NCBI GenBank assembly: GCA_028714895.1
Contig: JAQTLM010000004.1
Coordinates: 108,167-172,166, forward strand
Direction: 5' to 3'
Source of the DNA: Gallionella sp.
Lineage (GTDB): Bacteria; Pseudomonadota; Gammaproteobacteria; Burkholderiales; Gallionellaceae
DNA length: 64,000 bases
Positions within the stretch are counted from its first letter, which is position 1. Every line of letters starts with the position of its first letter. Positions 55,801 to 64,000 of the stretch are shown here, piece by piece. The translations under genes were made by a program, and so were the position numbers. The notes under the pieces were generated by a model. It searched no databases. It was given only the letters and a program-made list of their open reading frames with translations, and was not told the origin of the DNA.

Positions 55801-56752
55801 CGGTCAGCGAGGTTTCCGCGACATTGGTCGCCAGCACCACGCGGCGCTGCGCGCCGGTTTTGAACACCCGGTCTTGCTCCGCCGCCGATAGCCGCGCGAA
55901 CAGCGGCAGCACCTCAATCCCCCTATGATGCGCACCTGGAGGATGATGCTTGCGCAACACCTCTGCCGTATCGCGAATCTCGCGCTCGCCCGGCAGGAAC
56001 ACCAGTACATCGCCGCGCAGGCCGCCCGCAGCCAGTTCGTCCAGCGCGCTGCTCACTGCCTGAGGGACATCCTGCGCCTCTCCTTGGTCACTGATCTGCA
56101 ACGGGCGGTAGCGCGTCTCGATCGGGTAACTGCGCCCCGACACCTCTATCGCCACCGCGCCGAAATGCGCGGCGAAGCGATCCGCATCCAGCGTTGCCGA
56201 AGTGATGATGAGTTTAAGATCGGGGCGGCGCGGCAGCAGTTGTTTAAGGTAGCCGAGCAGAAAATCGATATTGAGCGAACGCTCGTGCGCCTCGTCGATG
56301 ATTAGCGTATCGTAATTTCTCAATAGCGGATCGCTGTGGATTTCCGCCAGCAGGATGCCATCGGTCATCAGCTTGATGCTGGTATCGGGCGACACCTTGT
56401 CTTGAAAACGTATCTTGTAGCCGACCGCGCCGCCCAGCTCGGTTTTCAACTCAAAAGCGATGCGTGCCGCCACCGACCGCGCCGCTACACGGCGCGGCTG
56501 TGTATGACCGATGCAGCCATGAATGCCACGCCCCAGCGTCAAACAGATTTTCGGCAACTGCGTGGTCTTGCCCGAGCCGGTTTCGCCGCATACGATGACC
56601 ACCTGGTTGCCGGCAATGGCGCGCGCCAGTTCCTCGCGCTTGCCCACCACCGGCAGATCGGCAGGGAATTCGATTGCGGCAAGGGAATCGAGCCGCGCCT
56701 TGCGACGCAACGCCCCCATTGATAGCGTAATATTCAAAGTCTGCATCCGCAT
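52841..56752 (-). CDS. hrpA: ATP-dependent RNA helicase HrpA with an in-frame insert
   Basis: HrpA is a DEAH-box 3'-5' RNA helicase acting on ribosomes and mRNA. The 1303-residue protein has Walker A GETGSGKTTQLPK, DEAH (IIDEAHERS), motif III TSATLDADRF, motif VI QRAGRCGR, then HA2, OB and the long HrpA-specific C-terminal region. Residues 408-441 are an extra 34-residue segment between the conserved ALELG and DIAEFPF blocks, encoded by a repeat insertion (55430-55531) that keeps the frame. Start is ATG 56752 or 56746. Confidence 0.94.
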   Translation of the reverse strand: MRMQTLNITLSMGALRRKARLDSLAAIEFPADLPVVGKREELARAIAGNQVVIVCGETGSGKTTQLPKICLTLGRGIHGCIGHTQPRRVAARSVAARIAFELKTELGGAVGYKIRFQDKVSPDTSIKLMTDGILLAEIHSDPLLRNYDTLIIDEAHERSLNIDFLLGYLKQLLPRRPDLKLIITSATLDADRFAAHFGAVAIEVSGRSYPIETRYRPLQISDQGEAQDVPQAVSSALDELAAGGLRGDVLVFLPGEREIRDTAEVLRKHHPPGAHHRGIEVLPLFARLSAAEQDRVFKTGAQRRVVLATNVAETSLTVPNIGYVIDCGLARVNRYSIRQKVEQLHIEKISRAAANQRAGRCGRVMSGVCIRLYDEADFLQRDEFTDPEIFRVSLATAILRMSALELGAGRDTLLAEPADCGSGRLVAPPAPKGFASPSRGYDIAEFPFIEPPTPRMIADGYQLLVELNAIDEARQLTDLGHELAKLPLDPKIARLLLAGRQYHCLTEILIIASALSVQDSRERPLDRQEAADAAHKRFADERSDFLAYLKLWAWFEQAVAHKQSNRLLAEECRKNFLSPLRLREWRELHQQLHAQVAEMGMRENEQPATYEQIHKALLCGLLGNIGMKSVEGNEYLGARGIKFFIAPNSVLAKKGSKWVMAGELIETHRLYARCVARIEPEWLEEVGTHLIKRHYYDPHWEKKSAQVAAYERSTLHGLLLNARKRVHYGPMNPAESREIFIRQALVEGEFNTMAPFFAHNQKLIADIEALEHKARRPDVLVDDELIFAFYDSRIPHHFSGGHIHNGAAFEHWRKEAERADAKLLYLKKDDLMRHEAAGITTDQFPPQLKIDSVSFALSYNFSPGRNDDGITLDVPLALINQVSAARCEWLVPGILAEKVVQLIKTLPQKIRRNLVPVPEFAAVFCREVPASNQSLLQVLARYIRDQKQLDVPLDAFRLEQLPPHLLMNFRIVDEHGRQLGMSRNFAQLHGELAPRVAHEIVAVAGAATKEQGESVSEQRYTSWSLGSFTETHEVKRAGQNVTLFNALVDEGDAVVLRAFDTRDAAQIAHRGGLRRLFMLLLKDQVKYLEKNLPDAQRLGMLFMAPNSPFSGTQQELQQQILEMTFDRCCLNNPLPANEAEFTARGKEAKNRLLLIAQEIARLVGSILNEYQAVQKSLPHLKANAQASQDVRAQLEWLLHKRFIADTPYDRLQHIPRYLKAISLRIEKLHSNPARDAQCMTQMQPLSQAWQKLRQAQQGRPDPRVDEFAWLLQELRVSLFAQELKTPVIVSVKRLEKMLAAIRG
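55430..55531. repeat. 102-bp repeat inserted in frame in hrpA
   Basis: The segment contains the inverted pair CGTAGCCCC (55429-55437) and GGGGCTACG (55470-55478), and a CTGGC/GCCAG hairpin. Positions 55489-55524 match 35 of 36 bases at 20831-20866 within the MITE-like element near dnaX. It encodes 34 residues (Ala408-Tyr441) that interrupt a conserved helicase segment. Its length is a multiple of three. Confidence 0.75.
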
Positions 56753-56795
56753 TCACGCAGCCTTGCTCTGCACCAGCACAGACAAAACCTACTCG

Positions 56796-56824
56796 TTGAC
56801 ATTTTTATATCCAGTTGATACGCT
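56796..56824 (+). promoter_or_regulatory. Candidate promoter of the 22-residue peptide gene
   Basis: TTGACA at 56796-56801 is a perfect -35; 17 nt later TACGCT at 56819-56824 is a weak -10. It would give an RNA with a leader of about 40 nt before the peptide ATG. Confidence 0.45.
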
Positions 56825-56870
56825 GCGCGTCGTTGTACCATTATCAATTAACCAATCAAGGATTTTTCAA

Positions 56871-56939
56871 ATGTACATGTCAATGCTACCCATCGCCATA
56901 GCCATCATCGCCGTCCTACTTGCCGTTTTTTTAGGTTAA
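56871..56939 (+). CDS. 22-residue hydrophobic membrane peptide
   Basis: The frame encodes MYMSMLPIAIAI followed by IAVLLAVFLG and a TAA. It is almost wholly hydrophobic and would form one membrane helix. AAGGA lies 10 nt before the ATG, a candidate promoter lies upstream and a strong terminator (57016-57049) about 80 nt downstream, so it looks like a free-standing transcription unit. I do not recognise the peptide. Small single-helix proteins of this size include subunits of membrane complexes and type I toxins; the sequence does not decide between these. The 3' untranslated part may also fold (CCTTT-AAT-AAAGG). Confidence 0.5.
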   Translation: MYMSMLPIAIAIIAVLLAVFLG

Positions 56940-57015
56940 GTAAATCTACCTGATATAAAAATCAAGTAAGGCAGGCAAAAGCTAAGCCTTTAATAAAGGT
57001 TGCAGGCTTTGAGAT

Positions 57016-57049
57016 AAGGGACTCGATTTTCGAGTCCCTTTTGTTTTTC
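57016..57049 (+). terminator. Strong rho-independent terminator downstream of the peptide gene
   Basis: An 11-bp perfect stem AAGGGACTCGA/TCGAGTCCCTT with a TTT loop is followed by TTTGTTTTT. Between it and the tRNA terminator (57050-57195) I find no gene; a weak hairpin AACGTG/CACGTT followed by TTTTTG lies near 57163-57187. Confidence 0.85.
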
Positions 57050-57195
57050 AAATATCTCCCTTAACCTTAACTCATGCACGAAAGACAGCAGGGCTTTCGC
57101 TGTCCGCATTTGTGCACACGCCGACACTATGTGATATTCGCAATCTAATCCGGCCGGAGCGGGAACGTGGTTACGTTCACGTTTTTGTCACTATG

Positions 57196-57233
57196 AAAAC
57201 AAAGCGGCCTAAAGTGGTCAACTCCAGGCCGTT
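57196..57233 (-). terminator. Rho-independent terminator after tRNA-Ile2
   Basis: Minus-strand CGGCCT and AGGCCG form a stem with a further AGT/ACT pairing inside, followed by CTTTGTTTTC. It would end the rpsU-yqeY-dnaG-rpoD-tRNA transcript. Confidence 0.65.
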
Positions 57234-57241
57234 GATAATAT

Positions 57242-57318
57242 TGGTGGGTCGTCACGGACTTGAACCGTGGACCAAAGGATTATGAGTCCTCTGCTCTAAC
57301 CAACTGAGCTAACGACCC
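57242..57318 (-). tRNA. tRNA with CAT anticodon, probably tRNA-Ile2
   Basis: A 77-nt minus-strand cloverleaf starts GGGTCGTTAGCTCAG, has anticodon loop CTCATAA and ends in CCA. The anticodon arm (AGGACTCATAATCCTTTGG) resembles Ile2 tRNAs whose C34 is changed to lysidine by TilS to read AUA. The gene lies 8 nt after the rpoD stop with no separate promoter, so it is probably cotranscribed with rpoD. In E. coli ileX also lies near rpoD. Confidence 0.8.
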
Positions 57319-57326
57319 GTAAACGG

Positions 57327-59261
57327 TTAGCCTTCGCTGTCGAGGAAGCTCTTGAGCCTCTCGGAGCGTGACGGGTGGCGCAGTTTGCGCAGTGCCTTGG
57401 CTTCGATTTGGCGTATGCGTTCGCGGGTTACGTCGAACTGCTTGCCGACTTCTTCCAGCGTATGGTCGGTGTTCATTTCGATACCGAAGCGCATCCGCAA
57501 TACCTTGGCCTCGCGCTGGGTCAGACTGTCGAGAATGTCCGCCGTCGCGCCGCGCAGGCTCTCGTAAATTGCCGCATCGATCGGTACGGCGGTATTCGAG
57601 TCTTCGATGAAATCGCCCAGGTGCGAATCATCGTCATCGCCCACCGGCGTTTCCATGGAAATCGGCTCCTTGGCGATTTTCAGTATCTTGTGGATTTTGT
57701 CTTCCGGCATTTCCATCTTGATGGCCAGCGTCGCCACATCCGGTTCCAGACCGGTCTCTTGCATGATCTGCCGCGAGATACGGTTCATCTTGTTGATGGT
57801 CTCGATCATGTGCACCGGGATACGGATGGTGCGCGCCTGATCGGCGATGGAACGGGTAATCGCCTGGCGTATCCACCAGGTCGCGTAGGTCGAAAACTTG
57901 TAACCGCGACGGTATTCGAACTTGTCCACCGCCTTCATCAGGCCGATGTTGCCTTCCTGGATCAGGTCGAGGAATTGCAGGCCGCGGTTGGTGTATTTCT
58001 TGGCAATGGAAATCACCAGGCGCAGGTTGGCCTCGATCATGTCGCGCTTGGCGCGGCGTGCCTTGGCTTCGCCGTTGGTCATCTGCTTGTTGATTTCCTT
58101 CAGGTCCTTGATCGGAATGCCGACGCGCCGCTCCAGATCCAGCAGGCGCTGTTGCTGCTCTACAATGGCGTGCTGATAGCGTTCCAACGTTTCGCCGTAA
58201 GGCTTCTTCGCCTTCAGTTCCTGCGCGACCCATTGCAGGTTGTCTTCATTGCCCGGAAACACCTTGATAAAATGCGGGCGCGGCATCCTGCCTTTGACCA
58301 CGCACATCTCCTGAATACTGCGCTCGCTACGGCGCACCTCCTCAACCAGGCCGCGCATGGTGTCGCACAGCGCATCCACTTGTTTTGCGGAGAAACGGAG
58401 ACTCATCAATTCGTCAGAAATGCCGGACTGGAACTTGTCATATTGCTTGCTGCGATAGCCGTATTTTTCGTAAGCCTTACCCATCTTGTTAAACAGGTCG
58501 GCAATCACTGCAAAACGCGCCAGCGCATCGGCCTTTAGCTGCGCCAGATTGGCCGCGGCGGCAGCGGCGGTCGCCTCTTCATCCTCTTCCTCGTCGGCGG
58601 CATGGTTGATGACTTCTTCCGCTTCTTCCGCTTCTTCGTCGCCCTCGGCGCCGATGATCGCTTCATCTGTGGTATCCACAAAACCGTCGATCAGCTCATC
58701 GATGCGCATCTGGTCGTGTTCGATTTTCGAGGCCAGCGTCAGAATTTCGGCAATCGTCGCCGGGCACGCGGAAATCGCCTGAATCATGTGCTTCAGGCCT
58801 TCCTCGATACGCTTGGCAATCTCGATTTCCTTCTCGCGGGTAAGCAGCTCGACCGTACCCATTTCACGCATATACATGCGCACCGGGTCGGTGGTGCGAC
58901 CAAATTCCGAGTCCACCGTGGACAGCGCGGCTTCTGCCTCCTCGGCGGCATCCTCGTCGGCCGCCACAGGTGCGGTATCCGTCATGATCAGCGCTTCGAC
59001 ATCGGGAGCCACATCGCACACCTTGATGCCCATGTCGTTGATCATGCTCGCCACGCCTTCGATTTGCTCGACTTCGAGCATGTCCGGCAAATGGTCGTTG
59101 ATCTCCGCATAGGTCAGGTAGCCGCGCTCCTTGCCCAGCACGATCAAAGCTTTCAGGCGCGTGCGCCGTGCCTCGATATCCTGTTGCTGGTCAACGACCA
59201 GCAACGGAATAGCGACAGCTTGTTTTTTGTCCTGCTTTTTCTTGTCTTTAGGCTTTGCCAT
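57327..59261 (-). CDS. rpoD: RNA polymerase housekeeping sigma factor 70
   Basis: RpoD directs RNA polymerase to most promoters. The 644-residue protein has region 1.1 (about 15-85), a long acidic, Ala-rich non-conserved region ([13 protein letters not shown]), regions 2 (with [19 protein letters not shown]), 3 and 4 ([19 protein letters not shown]). ATG 59261 is the start; an upstream in-frame start at 59324 would add 21 non-conserved residues. It ends the macromolecular synthesis operon rpsU-yqeY-dnaG-rpoD. Confidence 0.98.
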   Translation of the reverse strand: MAKPKDKKKQDKKQAVAIPLLVVDQQQDIEARRTRLKALIVLGKERGYLTYAEINDHLPDMLEVEQIEGVASMINDMGIKVCDVAPDVEALIMTDTAPVAADEDAAEEAEAALSTVDSEFGRTTDPVRMYMREMGTVELLTREKEIEIAKRIEEGLKHMIQAISACPATIAEILTLASKIEHDQMRIDELIDGFVDTTDEAIIGAEGDEEAEEAEEVINHAADEEEDEEATAAAAAANLAQLKADALARFAVIADLFNKMGKAYEKYGYRSKQYDKFQSGISDELMSLRFSAKQVDALCDTMRGLVEEVRRSERSIQEMCVVKGRMPRPHFIKVFPGNEDNLQWVAQELKAKKPYGETLERYQHAIVEQQQRLLDLERRVGIPIKDLKEINKQMTNGEAKARRAKRDMIEANLRLVISIAKKYTNRGLQFLDLIQEGNIGLMKAVDKFEYRRGYKFSTYATWWIRQAITRSIADQARTIRIPVHMIETINKMNRISRQIMQETGLEPDVATLAIKMEMPEDKIHKILKIAKEPISMETPVGDDDDSHLGDFIEDSNTAVPIDAAIYESLRGATADILDSLTQREAKVLRMRFGIEMNTDHTLEEVGKQFDVTRERIRQIEAKALRKLRHPSRSERLKSFLDSEG

Positions 59262-59348
59262 ATTCAGATTCCCAATTGCGTAATGCCGCGCAGAAAAGCG
59301 GCGGATTATACCCGATTTCACCAACCATTTCTTAACCTTGTTAGATAG

Positions 59349-61103
59349 TTAGCCGCGTTGCAGCAGATGCAGGTATTGCTCGCGTTCCGAATCGCTCAGG
59401 TTGGTCAAACCGCCTTGCGCCAATTTTGCCTGCAAGACCTGAAACTGCTGCCGGCGTTGCCCTTCATTGAGCCGGCTCATCAACCCGGAAAACTCCGCCG
59501 CCACGTCGAAATTTTCGCCCCAATTCAACATATCCGCCTCTGCCGCCGCGAGGGTTCTCTCATGCACCGTGCCTTGAAACATCTGCATCAGCGCTGCACT
59601 GTTTGCCTCAAAACCGGCTTCGCGCAAAACATAAAGCACCGCCGCCACCGCCTCGGCTTCAGCGCCTTCGCCATGCCAATCGGCATGGATTTGTGTGCCC
59701 AAGGCAGGCTGCGAAATCAGGCATTGCAGCAATAGCCGGTGCGCCGAAGGTGCCGCACGCCCGGCTTTCTGGAAAGCCCGTAGCGCCGTGCGTGCGACCG
59801 GTTTGATTTCATACAGCGCCTCCAGTTCCGCCTGGCTCACCCCGGCGAGCGCCGCGACTTCCTTGCGCAACAGCAAGGCGGTAGTTGGCGCGGTAATCGC
59901 GGTCAACAACGGTTTGGCGCGCTGCAACAATTGATTGCGCCCTTCCTGGCTGCGCAAGTCCAGCTCCGCACCGGCTTCGCGCAACAGATAAGCGGACAAC
60001 GGCATCGCTTCGCGCACGCGCTGCTCGAAAGCTTCCTTGCCGGATTCGCGGATAAAACTGTCGGGATCGTGCTCGACCGGCAGGAACAGGAAGCTAATAC
60101 GCTTGCCGTCCTGCAAATAAGGCAGCGCATTTTCCAGCGCGCGCCATGCCGCCTTCTGCCCGGCCTTGTCGCCGTCGAAACAGAATACGATGTGTTCGGC
60201 CAGGCGCAGCAATTTCTGCACGTGATACGGCGTAGTCGCCGTACCCAGCGTCGCCACGGCATATTCCACACCGTGCTGCGCCAGCGCCACCACATCCATG
60301 TAACCTTCCACCACCAGCACCTGCTGCCCGGCGCGGATGGCTTTTTGCGCTTGGAACAGGCCATACAGCTCGCGGCCTTTTTCGAACAGTGGCGTTTCCG
60401 GCGAGTTGAGATATTTTGGTTCGCCCTTGTCCAGCACGCGCCCGCCGAAACCGATGACCTGGCCGCGCACGTTGATGATGGGGAACATGATGCGGTCGCG
60501 GAAGCGGTCGTAGCGCTTCCCTTCGTCGCTGGTGATCACCAGGCCTGTCTCGGCCAGCGTATCGCTCTGATAATCTGGGAAGGCCGCAGCAAGGTTCTGC
60601 CACGCGTCCGGCGCGTAACCGATGCCGAATTTTGCCGCGATTTCGCCGCTCAACCCGCGCTGCTTGAGATAATCGATCGCGCGCGGCGACTGCTTGAGCT
60701 GCTCGCGATAATAACGCGTGGCGGTTTGCATCACCTCATACAAATCCGGCGCAACTTTCTGGGCGTATTCTCTCTGGGCATCGCCTGCGGCGTGGCGTTC
60801 GCGGGGAACCTCCAGACCGGCGTTGCGCGCCAGCTCCTCGATCGCCTCGACATAGCCGAATCCGGCGTGCTCCATGACGAAACCGATGGCCGTGCCATGC
60901 GCGCCGCAGCCGAAGCAATGGTAGAACTGCTTGGACTGGCTGACGGTAAACGAGGGGGATTTTTCGCTGTGGAACGGGCAGCAGGCAACGAAATTCGCGC
61001 CGGCCTTCTTGAGCGGCACATAGCGCTCGACCACGTCCACGATATCGAGACGATTAAGCAGGTCCTGAATAAAACTTTTCGGAATCAAGCCCGCACCTTT
61101 CAT
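59349..61103 (-). CDS. dnaG: DNA primase
   Basis: DnaG synthesises RNA primers for replication. The 584-residue protein has the zinc-binding domain (CPFHSEKSPSF and FYHCFGCGAHG), the Toprim catalytic core (LVVEGYMDVVALAQHG and CFDGDKAGQKA) and a C-terminal helicase-binding domain. I choose ATG 61103, which aligns with the E. coli start; a TTG four codons earlier is possible. Spacing to yqeY is about 40 bp. Confidence 0.97.
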   Translation of the reverse strand: MKGAGLIPKSFIQDLLNRLDIVDVVERYVPLKKAGANFVACCPFHSEKSPSFTVSQSKQFYHCFGCGAHGTAIGFVMEHAGFGYVEAIEELARNAGLEVPRERHAAGDAQREYAQKVAPDLYEVMQTATRYYREQLKQSPRAIDYLKQRGLSGEIAAKFGIGYAPDAWQNLAAAFPDYQSDTLAETGLVITSDEGKRYDRFRDRIMFPIINVRGQVIGFGGRVLDKGEPKYLNSPETPLFEKGRELYGLFQAQKAIRAGQQVLVVEGYMDVVALAQHGVEYAVATLGTATTPYHVQKLLRLAEHIVFCFDGDKAGQKAAWRALENALPYLQDGKRISFLFLPVEHDPDSFIRESGKEAFEQRVREAMPLSAYLLREAGAELDLRSQEGRNQLLQRAKPLLTAITAPTTALLLRKEVAALAGVSQAELEALYEIKPVARTALRAFQKAGRAAPSAHRLLLQCLISQPALGTQIHADWHGEGAEAEAVAAVLYVLREAGFEANSAALMQMFQGTVHERTLAAAEADMLNWGENFDVAAEFSGLMSRLNEGQRRQQFQVLQAKLAQGGLTNLSDSEREQYLHLLQRG

Positions 61104-61142
61104 CACTGCCGGCAAAGCGCCGGCGGAACGGTTAACCGGGAA

Positions 61143-61589
61143 TTACTTGCCGAGTTGCGCCTTGATCAGAGCAGAAACCTTGCCCATATCGGCGCGTCCG
61201 GCCAATTTTGGTTTGAGCATACCCATCACTTTGCCCATGTCTTGCGGGCCGGCCGCGCCGGTTGCGGCAATCGCCTCGGCCACTGCGGAGGCGATTTCGC
61301 CTTCGCTGAGCTGCTGCGGCATGTAGGTAGCCAGCACGCTCATCTCGAACTTTTCGACATCCGCCAAATCCTGACGGCCTGCCGCTTCGTATTGGCTGAT
61401 GGAGTCGCGCCGCTGTTTGTTCATCTTTTCGATGATGGCGATCACGTCCGCATCCGACAATTCGATACGCTCGTCCACCTCGCGCTGCTTGATGGCGGCA
61501 AGCAACAGGCGAATCGCCCCGAGGCGTGCCGTATCCTTGGCGCGCATCGCGGCTTTCATGTCATCTGTGATTTGCTGCTTGAGGCTCAT
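61143..61589 (-). CDS. yqeY: YqeY/GatB-like domain protein
   Basis: A 148-residue protein of the YqeY family, related to the tail domain of GatB/GatE. It is widely placed between rpsU and dnaG; its role is uncertain, with a tRNA-related or amidotransferase-accessory function suggested by the fold. The typical DMKAAMRAKDTARLGAIRLL start and the VMGMLKPKLAGRADMGKVS end are present. ATG 61589 (MSLKQQITD) is chosen over an upstream in-frame start at 61613. Confidence 0.92.
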   Translation of the reverse strand: MSLKQQITDDMKAAMRAKDTARLGAIRLLLAAIKQREVDERIELSDADVIAIIEKMNKQRRDSISQYEAAGRQDLADVEKFEMSVLATYMPQQLSEGEIASAVAEAIAATGAAGPQDMGKVMGMLKPKLAGRADMGKVSALIKAQLGK

Positions 61590-61643
61590 ATCGAAACCAG
61601 CCGCTGCGCCCAAGACAGGCGCGGCAGATTAGCGAAGCCCAAA

Positions 61644-61856
61644 TTAGTACAGCTTGGGAGGAAGGGTTTGGCTGCGCAAACGCTTGTAATGGCGCTTCAC
61701 GGCGGCAGCCAGCTTGCGCTTACGTTCTGCGGTGGGCTTTTCGTAAAACTCGCGGGCACGCAAATCGGTCAGCAGGCCGGTCTTTTCCACGGAACGCTTG
61801 AAACGGCGCATTGCGACTTCAAACGGCTCATTCTCTTTAACTCGTACAGTTGTCAT
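61644..61856 (-). CDS. rpsU: 30S ribosomal protein S21
   Basis: S21 is a small basic protein of the 30S platform, needed for base-pairing of mRNA leaders. The 70-residue protein has the family core [19 protein letters not shown] and a basic [15 protein letters not shown] tail. ATG 61856 follows AAGGTAG; the in-frame ATG at 61877 adds seven residues. It opens the rpsU-yqeY-dnaG-rpoD operon. Confidence 0.97.
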   Translation of the reverse strand: MTTVRVKENEPFEVAMRRFKRSVEKTGLLTDLRAREFYEKPTAERKRKLAAAVKRHYKRLRSQTLPPKLY

Positions 61857-61928
61857 GAACAAACTACCTTCTACCAAAAATTTGAGGGCGCGATTCTAGC
61901 AAAACGGCTTGCCCGCCACAACCGGTAT

Positions 61929-63158
61929 TTAACTGACCGTTATCCGCGCAAATTTGCGCTTGCCGACCTGCGCCACCACCACCTTGCCGGCTTCGACCAC
62001 AGCGGCCTTGTCGTTGACGCGCTCGCCGTCCAGCTTGACCGCGCCTTGCTGGATCATGCGCATCGCCTCGGAAGTGCTATCAACCAGCCCGGCCTGTTTG
62101 AGCAATTGCGGCACGACGATGCTGCCGCCAGATGCTGAAATACTGATTTCCGGCATATCGTCCGGCAGCACGCCCTGGCGGAAGCGCGCCTCAAACTCCG
62201 CCAGCGCATCCACGGCGGCTTGCTGGCTATGGAAGCGCGCCACGATCTCCTGGGCCAGCAATACCTTTATGTCGCGCGGATTGCGCCCGGCCACCACCTC
62301 GTCACGCCAGCCGGCTATTTCGCTGAGGCTGCGGAACGACAGCAATTCGAGGTAGCGCCACATCAGCTCGTCGGAAATCGACATCAGCTTACCGAACATC
62401 TCCTGCGGCACATCGGTGATGCCGACGTAATTGCCCAGCGACTTGGACATTTTATTCACGCCGTCCAGCCCTTCCAGCAGCGGCATGGTGAGCACACACT
62501 GCGCCGGCTGGCCGTAATGTTTTTGCAGCTCGCGCCCCATCAGCAGGTTGAATTTCTGGTCGGTGCCGCCCAGTTCGATGTCCGCCCTGAGCGCAACGGA
62601 ATCGTAGCCCTGCACCAGCGGGTAGATGAATTCGTGGATAGCGATCGGCTGGTTGCTTTTGTAACGCTTGCCGAAATCGTCGCGCTCCAGCATCTGTGCC
62701 ACGGTATGCGTGGCCGCCAGCTTGATCAAGTCCACCGCATTGAATTTATCCATCCAAGTCGAGTTGAACACGATCTCGGTTTTTTCCGGGTCGAGCACCT
62801 TGAGCACCTGTTCGCGGTAAGACTGGGCGTTTGCCAGAACCTGTTCGCGCGACAACGGCGGGCGGGTGGTGTTTTTACCGGTCGGATCGCCGATCATGCC
62901 TGTGAAATCGCCGATCAAGAACATCGCATGGTGTCCCAAATCCTGCAATTGGCGCATCTTGTTGAGTAGTACGGTATGGCCGAGGTGCAAATCCGGTGCG
63001 GTCGGGTCGAAACCCGCCTTGACACGCAGCGGGCGGCCAGATACAAGTCTTTGTTTCAATTCGTCTTCCAGCAGCAATTCATGCGCGCCGCGCTTGATCT
63101 GAGCCAGCGCGTCGGCCTGTGTTATTTTCGGGGTAGTCATTTCAGTCATATTCGTCAT
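61929..63158 (-). CDS. tyrS: Tyrosyl-tRNA synthetase
   Basis: TyrRS charges tRNA-Tyr. The protein, about 409 residues from this start, has the class I motifs HLGH ([13 protein letters not shown]) and KMSKS (NKMSKSLGN) and a C-terminal S4-like domain ([20 protein letters not shown]). The start is uncertain: ATG at 63158, 63149, 63140 or the longer 63200 are all in frame, and none has a strong ribosome site; the family core begins at about [13 protein letters not shown]. It is divergent from the M23 peptidase gene, a common betaproteobacterial arrangement. Confidence 0.95.
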   Translation of the reverse strand: MTNMTEMTTPKITQADALAQIKRGAHELLLEDELKQRLVSGRPLRVKAGFDPTAPDLHLGHTVLLNKMRQLQDLGHHAMFLIGDFTGMIGDPTGKNTTRPPLSREQVLANAQSYREQVLKVLDPEKTEIVFNSTWMDKFNAVDLIKLAATHTVAQMLERDDFGKRYKSNQPIAIHEFIYPLVQGYDSVALRADIELGGTDQKFNLLMGRELQKHYGQPAQCVLTMPLLEGLDGVNKMSKSLGNYVGITDVPQEMFGKLMSISDELMWRYLELLSFRSLSEIAGWRDEVVAGRNPRDIKVLLAQEIVARFHSQQAAVDALAEFEARFRQGVLPDDMPEISISASGGSIVVPQLLKQAGLVDSTSEAMRMIQQGAVKLDGERVNDKAAVVEAGKVVVAQVGKRKFARITVS

Positions 63159-63357
63159 CAATTCAAGTTCGGAAAAAGCCAAGTTACCGCTCGCTCCCAT
63201 TTTTCAACCGCTCATCGGCCATGTTTTACCATTCGATTTTTCCACCTGCCACCTATCAGTCCGGTTTTGAGGGGATGCTCCTTTCTGGTAAAGTGCGCAC
63301 CAATCGAAAAATACAGTGTATTGCTGATTTACAGCAAAGCAACTCAAGGAGGCGCGA

Positions 63358-64000
63358 ATGTTAACCCAAAATCTGCTCAGCCAAGAACGCAAAATGCCAA
63401 AAAGCAAAACAAAGCTGCGCTGGTTCATCACCCTGTCCACCATGCCGTTGCTGGGCGTGGTCACCGCTTTCGGCTTGGTGCCGCAAAGCGACTTGGGATT
63501 GAACTCGACCAGGATTTCCCTCGAACAAATCGCATTACCCAAAATTGCACCCAACATAAACACTATCGCCGGTTTCTGGCGCAACGAGCGCGTGCAGCGC
63601 GGCGACACGGTAGTTGAATTGTTGCGCCGCCTGAACATCGAAGATGCCGCTGCCAGCGCCTATCTGCGCACTGCCGGCGAAACCGAGTCCTTCCGCAAAC
63701 TGACCGTGGGCCGGGAAGTTCAAGCCGAAACCAATGCTGACGGAGGACTGATCGCATTGCGCTACTTGAACGACAACGGCGTGCAAATCGTGATTGAAAA
63801 AAAGGGGGGTGATTACACAACCCGCACCCTGCAAGCTCAACTGGAGAAACGCCTGTTTGTGCGCACCGGCGAAATCAAAAGCAGCCTGTATGCCGCAACC
63901 GACGCAGCCGGGATGCCGGAAGCCGCCGCCAACCAATTGACTGAAATTTTCAGCGGCGACATCGATTTCCACCATGATCTGCGCAAGGGCGACAAATTTA
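63358..64000 (+). CDS. M23-family cell wall peptidase, N-terminal part (cut by window edge)
   Basis: The first 214 residues of a membrane-anchored protein: a basic N-terminus, one helix (about 25-42, LSTMPLLGVVTAFGLVP) and periplasmic sequence with a LysM/OapA-like region (VQRGDTVVELLRRLN) and AAANQLTEIFSGDIDFHHDL, which matches the middle region of MepM/NlpD-like M23 endopeptidases. The zinc-binding HxxxD and HxH motifs would lie beyond the window. AAGGAGG precedes the ATG. It faces away from tyrS, the usual pairing. Confidence 0.85.
   Translation, partial: MLTQNLLSQERKMPKSKTKLRWFITLSTMPLLGVVTAFGLVPQSDLGLNSTRISLEQIALPKIAPNINTIAGFWRNERVQRGDTVVELLRRLNIEDAAASAYLRTAGETESFRKLTVGREVQAETNADGGLIALRYLNDNGVQIVIEKKGGDYTTRTLQAQLEKRLFVRTGEIKSSLYAATDAAGMPEAAANQLTEIFSGDIDFHHDLRKGDKF

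Noticed and set aside
56940..57015. Possible riboswitch (c-di-GMP or other) between the peptide gene and its terminator
   Set aside because: Small hairpins are present, but I could not match conserved cores of GEMM or other known riboswitch classes, and it lies after the peptide frame rather than before it.
57050..57195. Short frame starting near 57073 with a GACAGC/GCTGTC hairpin
   Set aside because: Only 20 codons, no ribosome site, and a polar non-specific product.
59931..62138. 735-codon plus-strand frame spanning dnaG, yqeY, rpsU and tyrS
   Set aside because: It crosses four well-defined minus-strand genes and resembles no protein family.

Overview
The window reads as chromosome of a betaproteobacterium, most likely a Nitrosomonadales/Gallionellaceae-type organism. 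That placement is inferred from gene order and protein character (nadB beside the rpoE stress operon, lepA-lepB-DUF4845-rnc-era-recO-pdxJ-acpS, murA next to the mla genes, birA-coaX-SPOR, rpsU-yqeY-dnaG-rpoD), not from a search. Most of the 64 kb is conserved housekeeping sequence. There is no rRNA, CRISPR array, prophage or complete insertion sequence.

Layout. 1-1740: the tail of an unidentified gene, a small palindromic repeat and a GAF-PAS-GGDEF diguanylate cyclase. 1826-11941: a long minus-strand block with acpS, pdxJ, recO, era, rnc, a DUF4845 protein, lepB and lepA; then, behind a strong terminator, a DegQ-type protease and the rseB-rseA-rpoE envelope-stress module. 12157-20704: nadB, ygfX, a Ser/Thr kinase with a class III cyclase, then rluB-recR-ebfC-dnaX. 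20709-22096: a MITE, a PagL-like lipid A deacylase, 4.5S RNA and tRNA-Lys. 22159-28810: hisD, hisG, murA, ibaG and the mlaFEDCB lipid transport operon. 28920-42755: a plus-strand MSHA/type II-like pilus assembly cluster with a sigma-54 regulator at its head and two related pseudopilins at its end. 42752-50361: cysS, glnS, tRNA-Met, a SPOR protein, coaX, birA, a patatin and a small unknown gene. 50484-52851: a hydrolase-ACP-ketosynthase trio. 52841-61856: hrpA, a 22-residue peptide gene, tRNA-Ile2, rpoD, dnaG, yqeY and rpsU. 61929-64000: tyrS and the start of an M23 peptidase.

The most unusual feature is the density of small palindromic and MITE-like repeats. Three MITE-like elements with terminal inverted repeats and short flanking direct repeats lie at 13738-14041, 20709-20929 and 36685-36957. 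The last splits what was once a TAATG stop/start overlap between two pilus assembly genes, and removing it with one CTAA copy restores that overlap exactly. Other palindromic repeats sit in frame inside cysS, hrpA and several genes of the pilus cluster, adding short peptides without breaking the reading frames. The hrpA insert shares a 36-bp block with the MITE upstream of dnaX.

The genes connect through several likely circuits. The diguanylate cyclase could feed the tandem MshEN-like motif of the pilus ATPase. RpoE-RseA-RseB would control envelope proteins, probably including the neighbouring protease. The mla operon and a PagL homologue act on the outer membrane. The kinase and cyclase pair and the hydrolase-ACP-ketosynthase trio have no assigned pathway.
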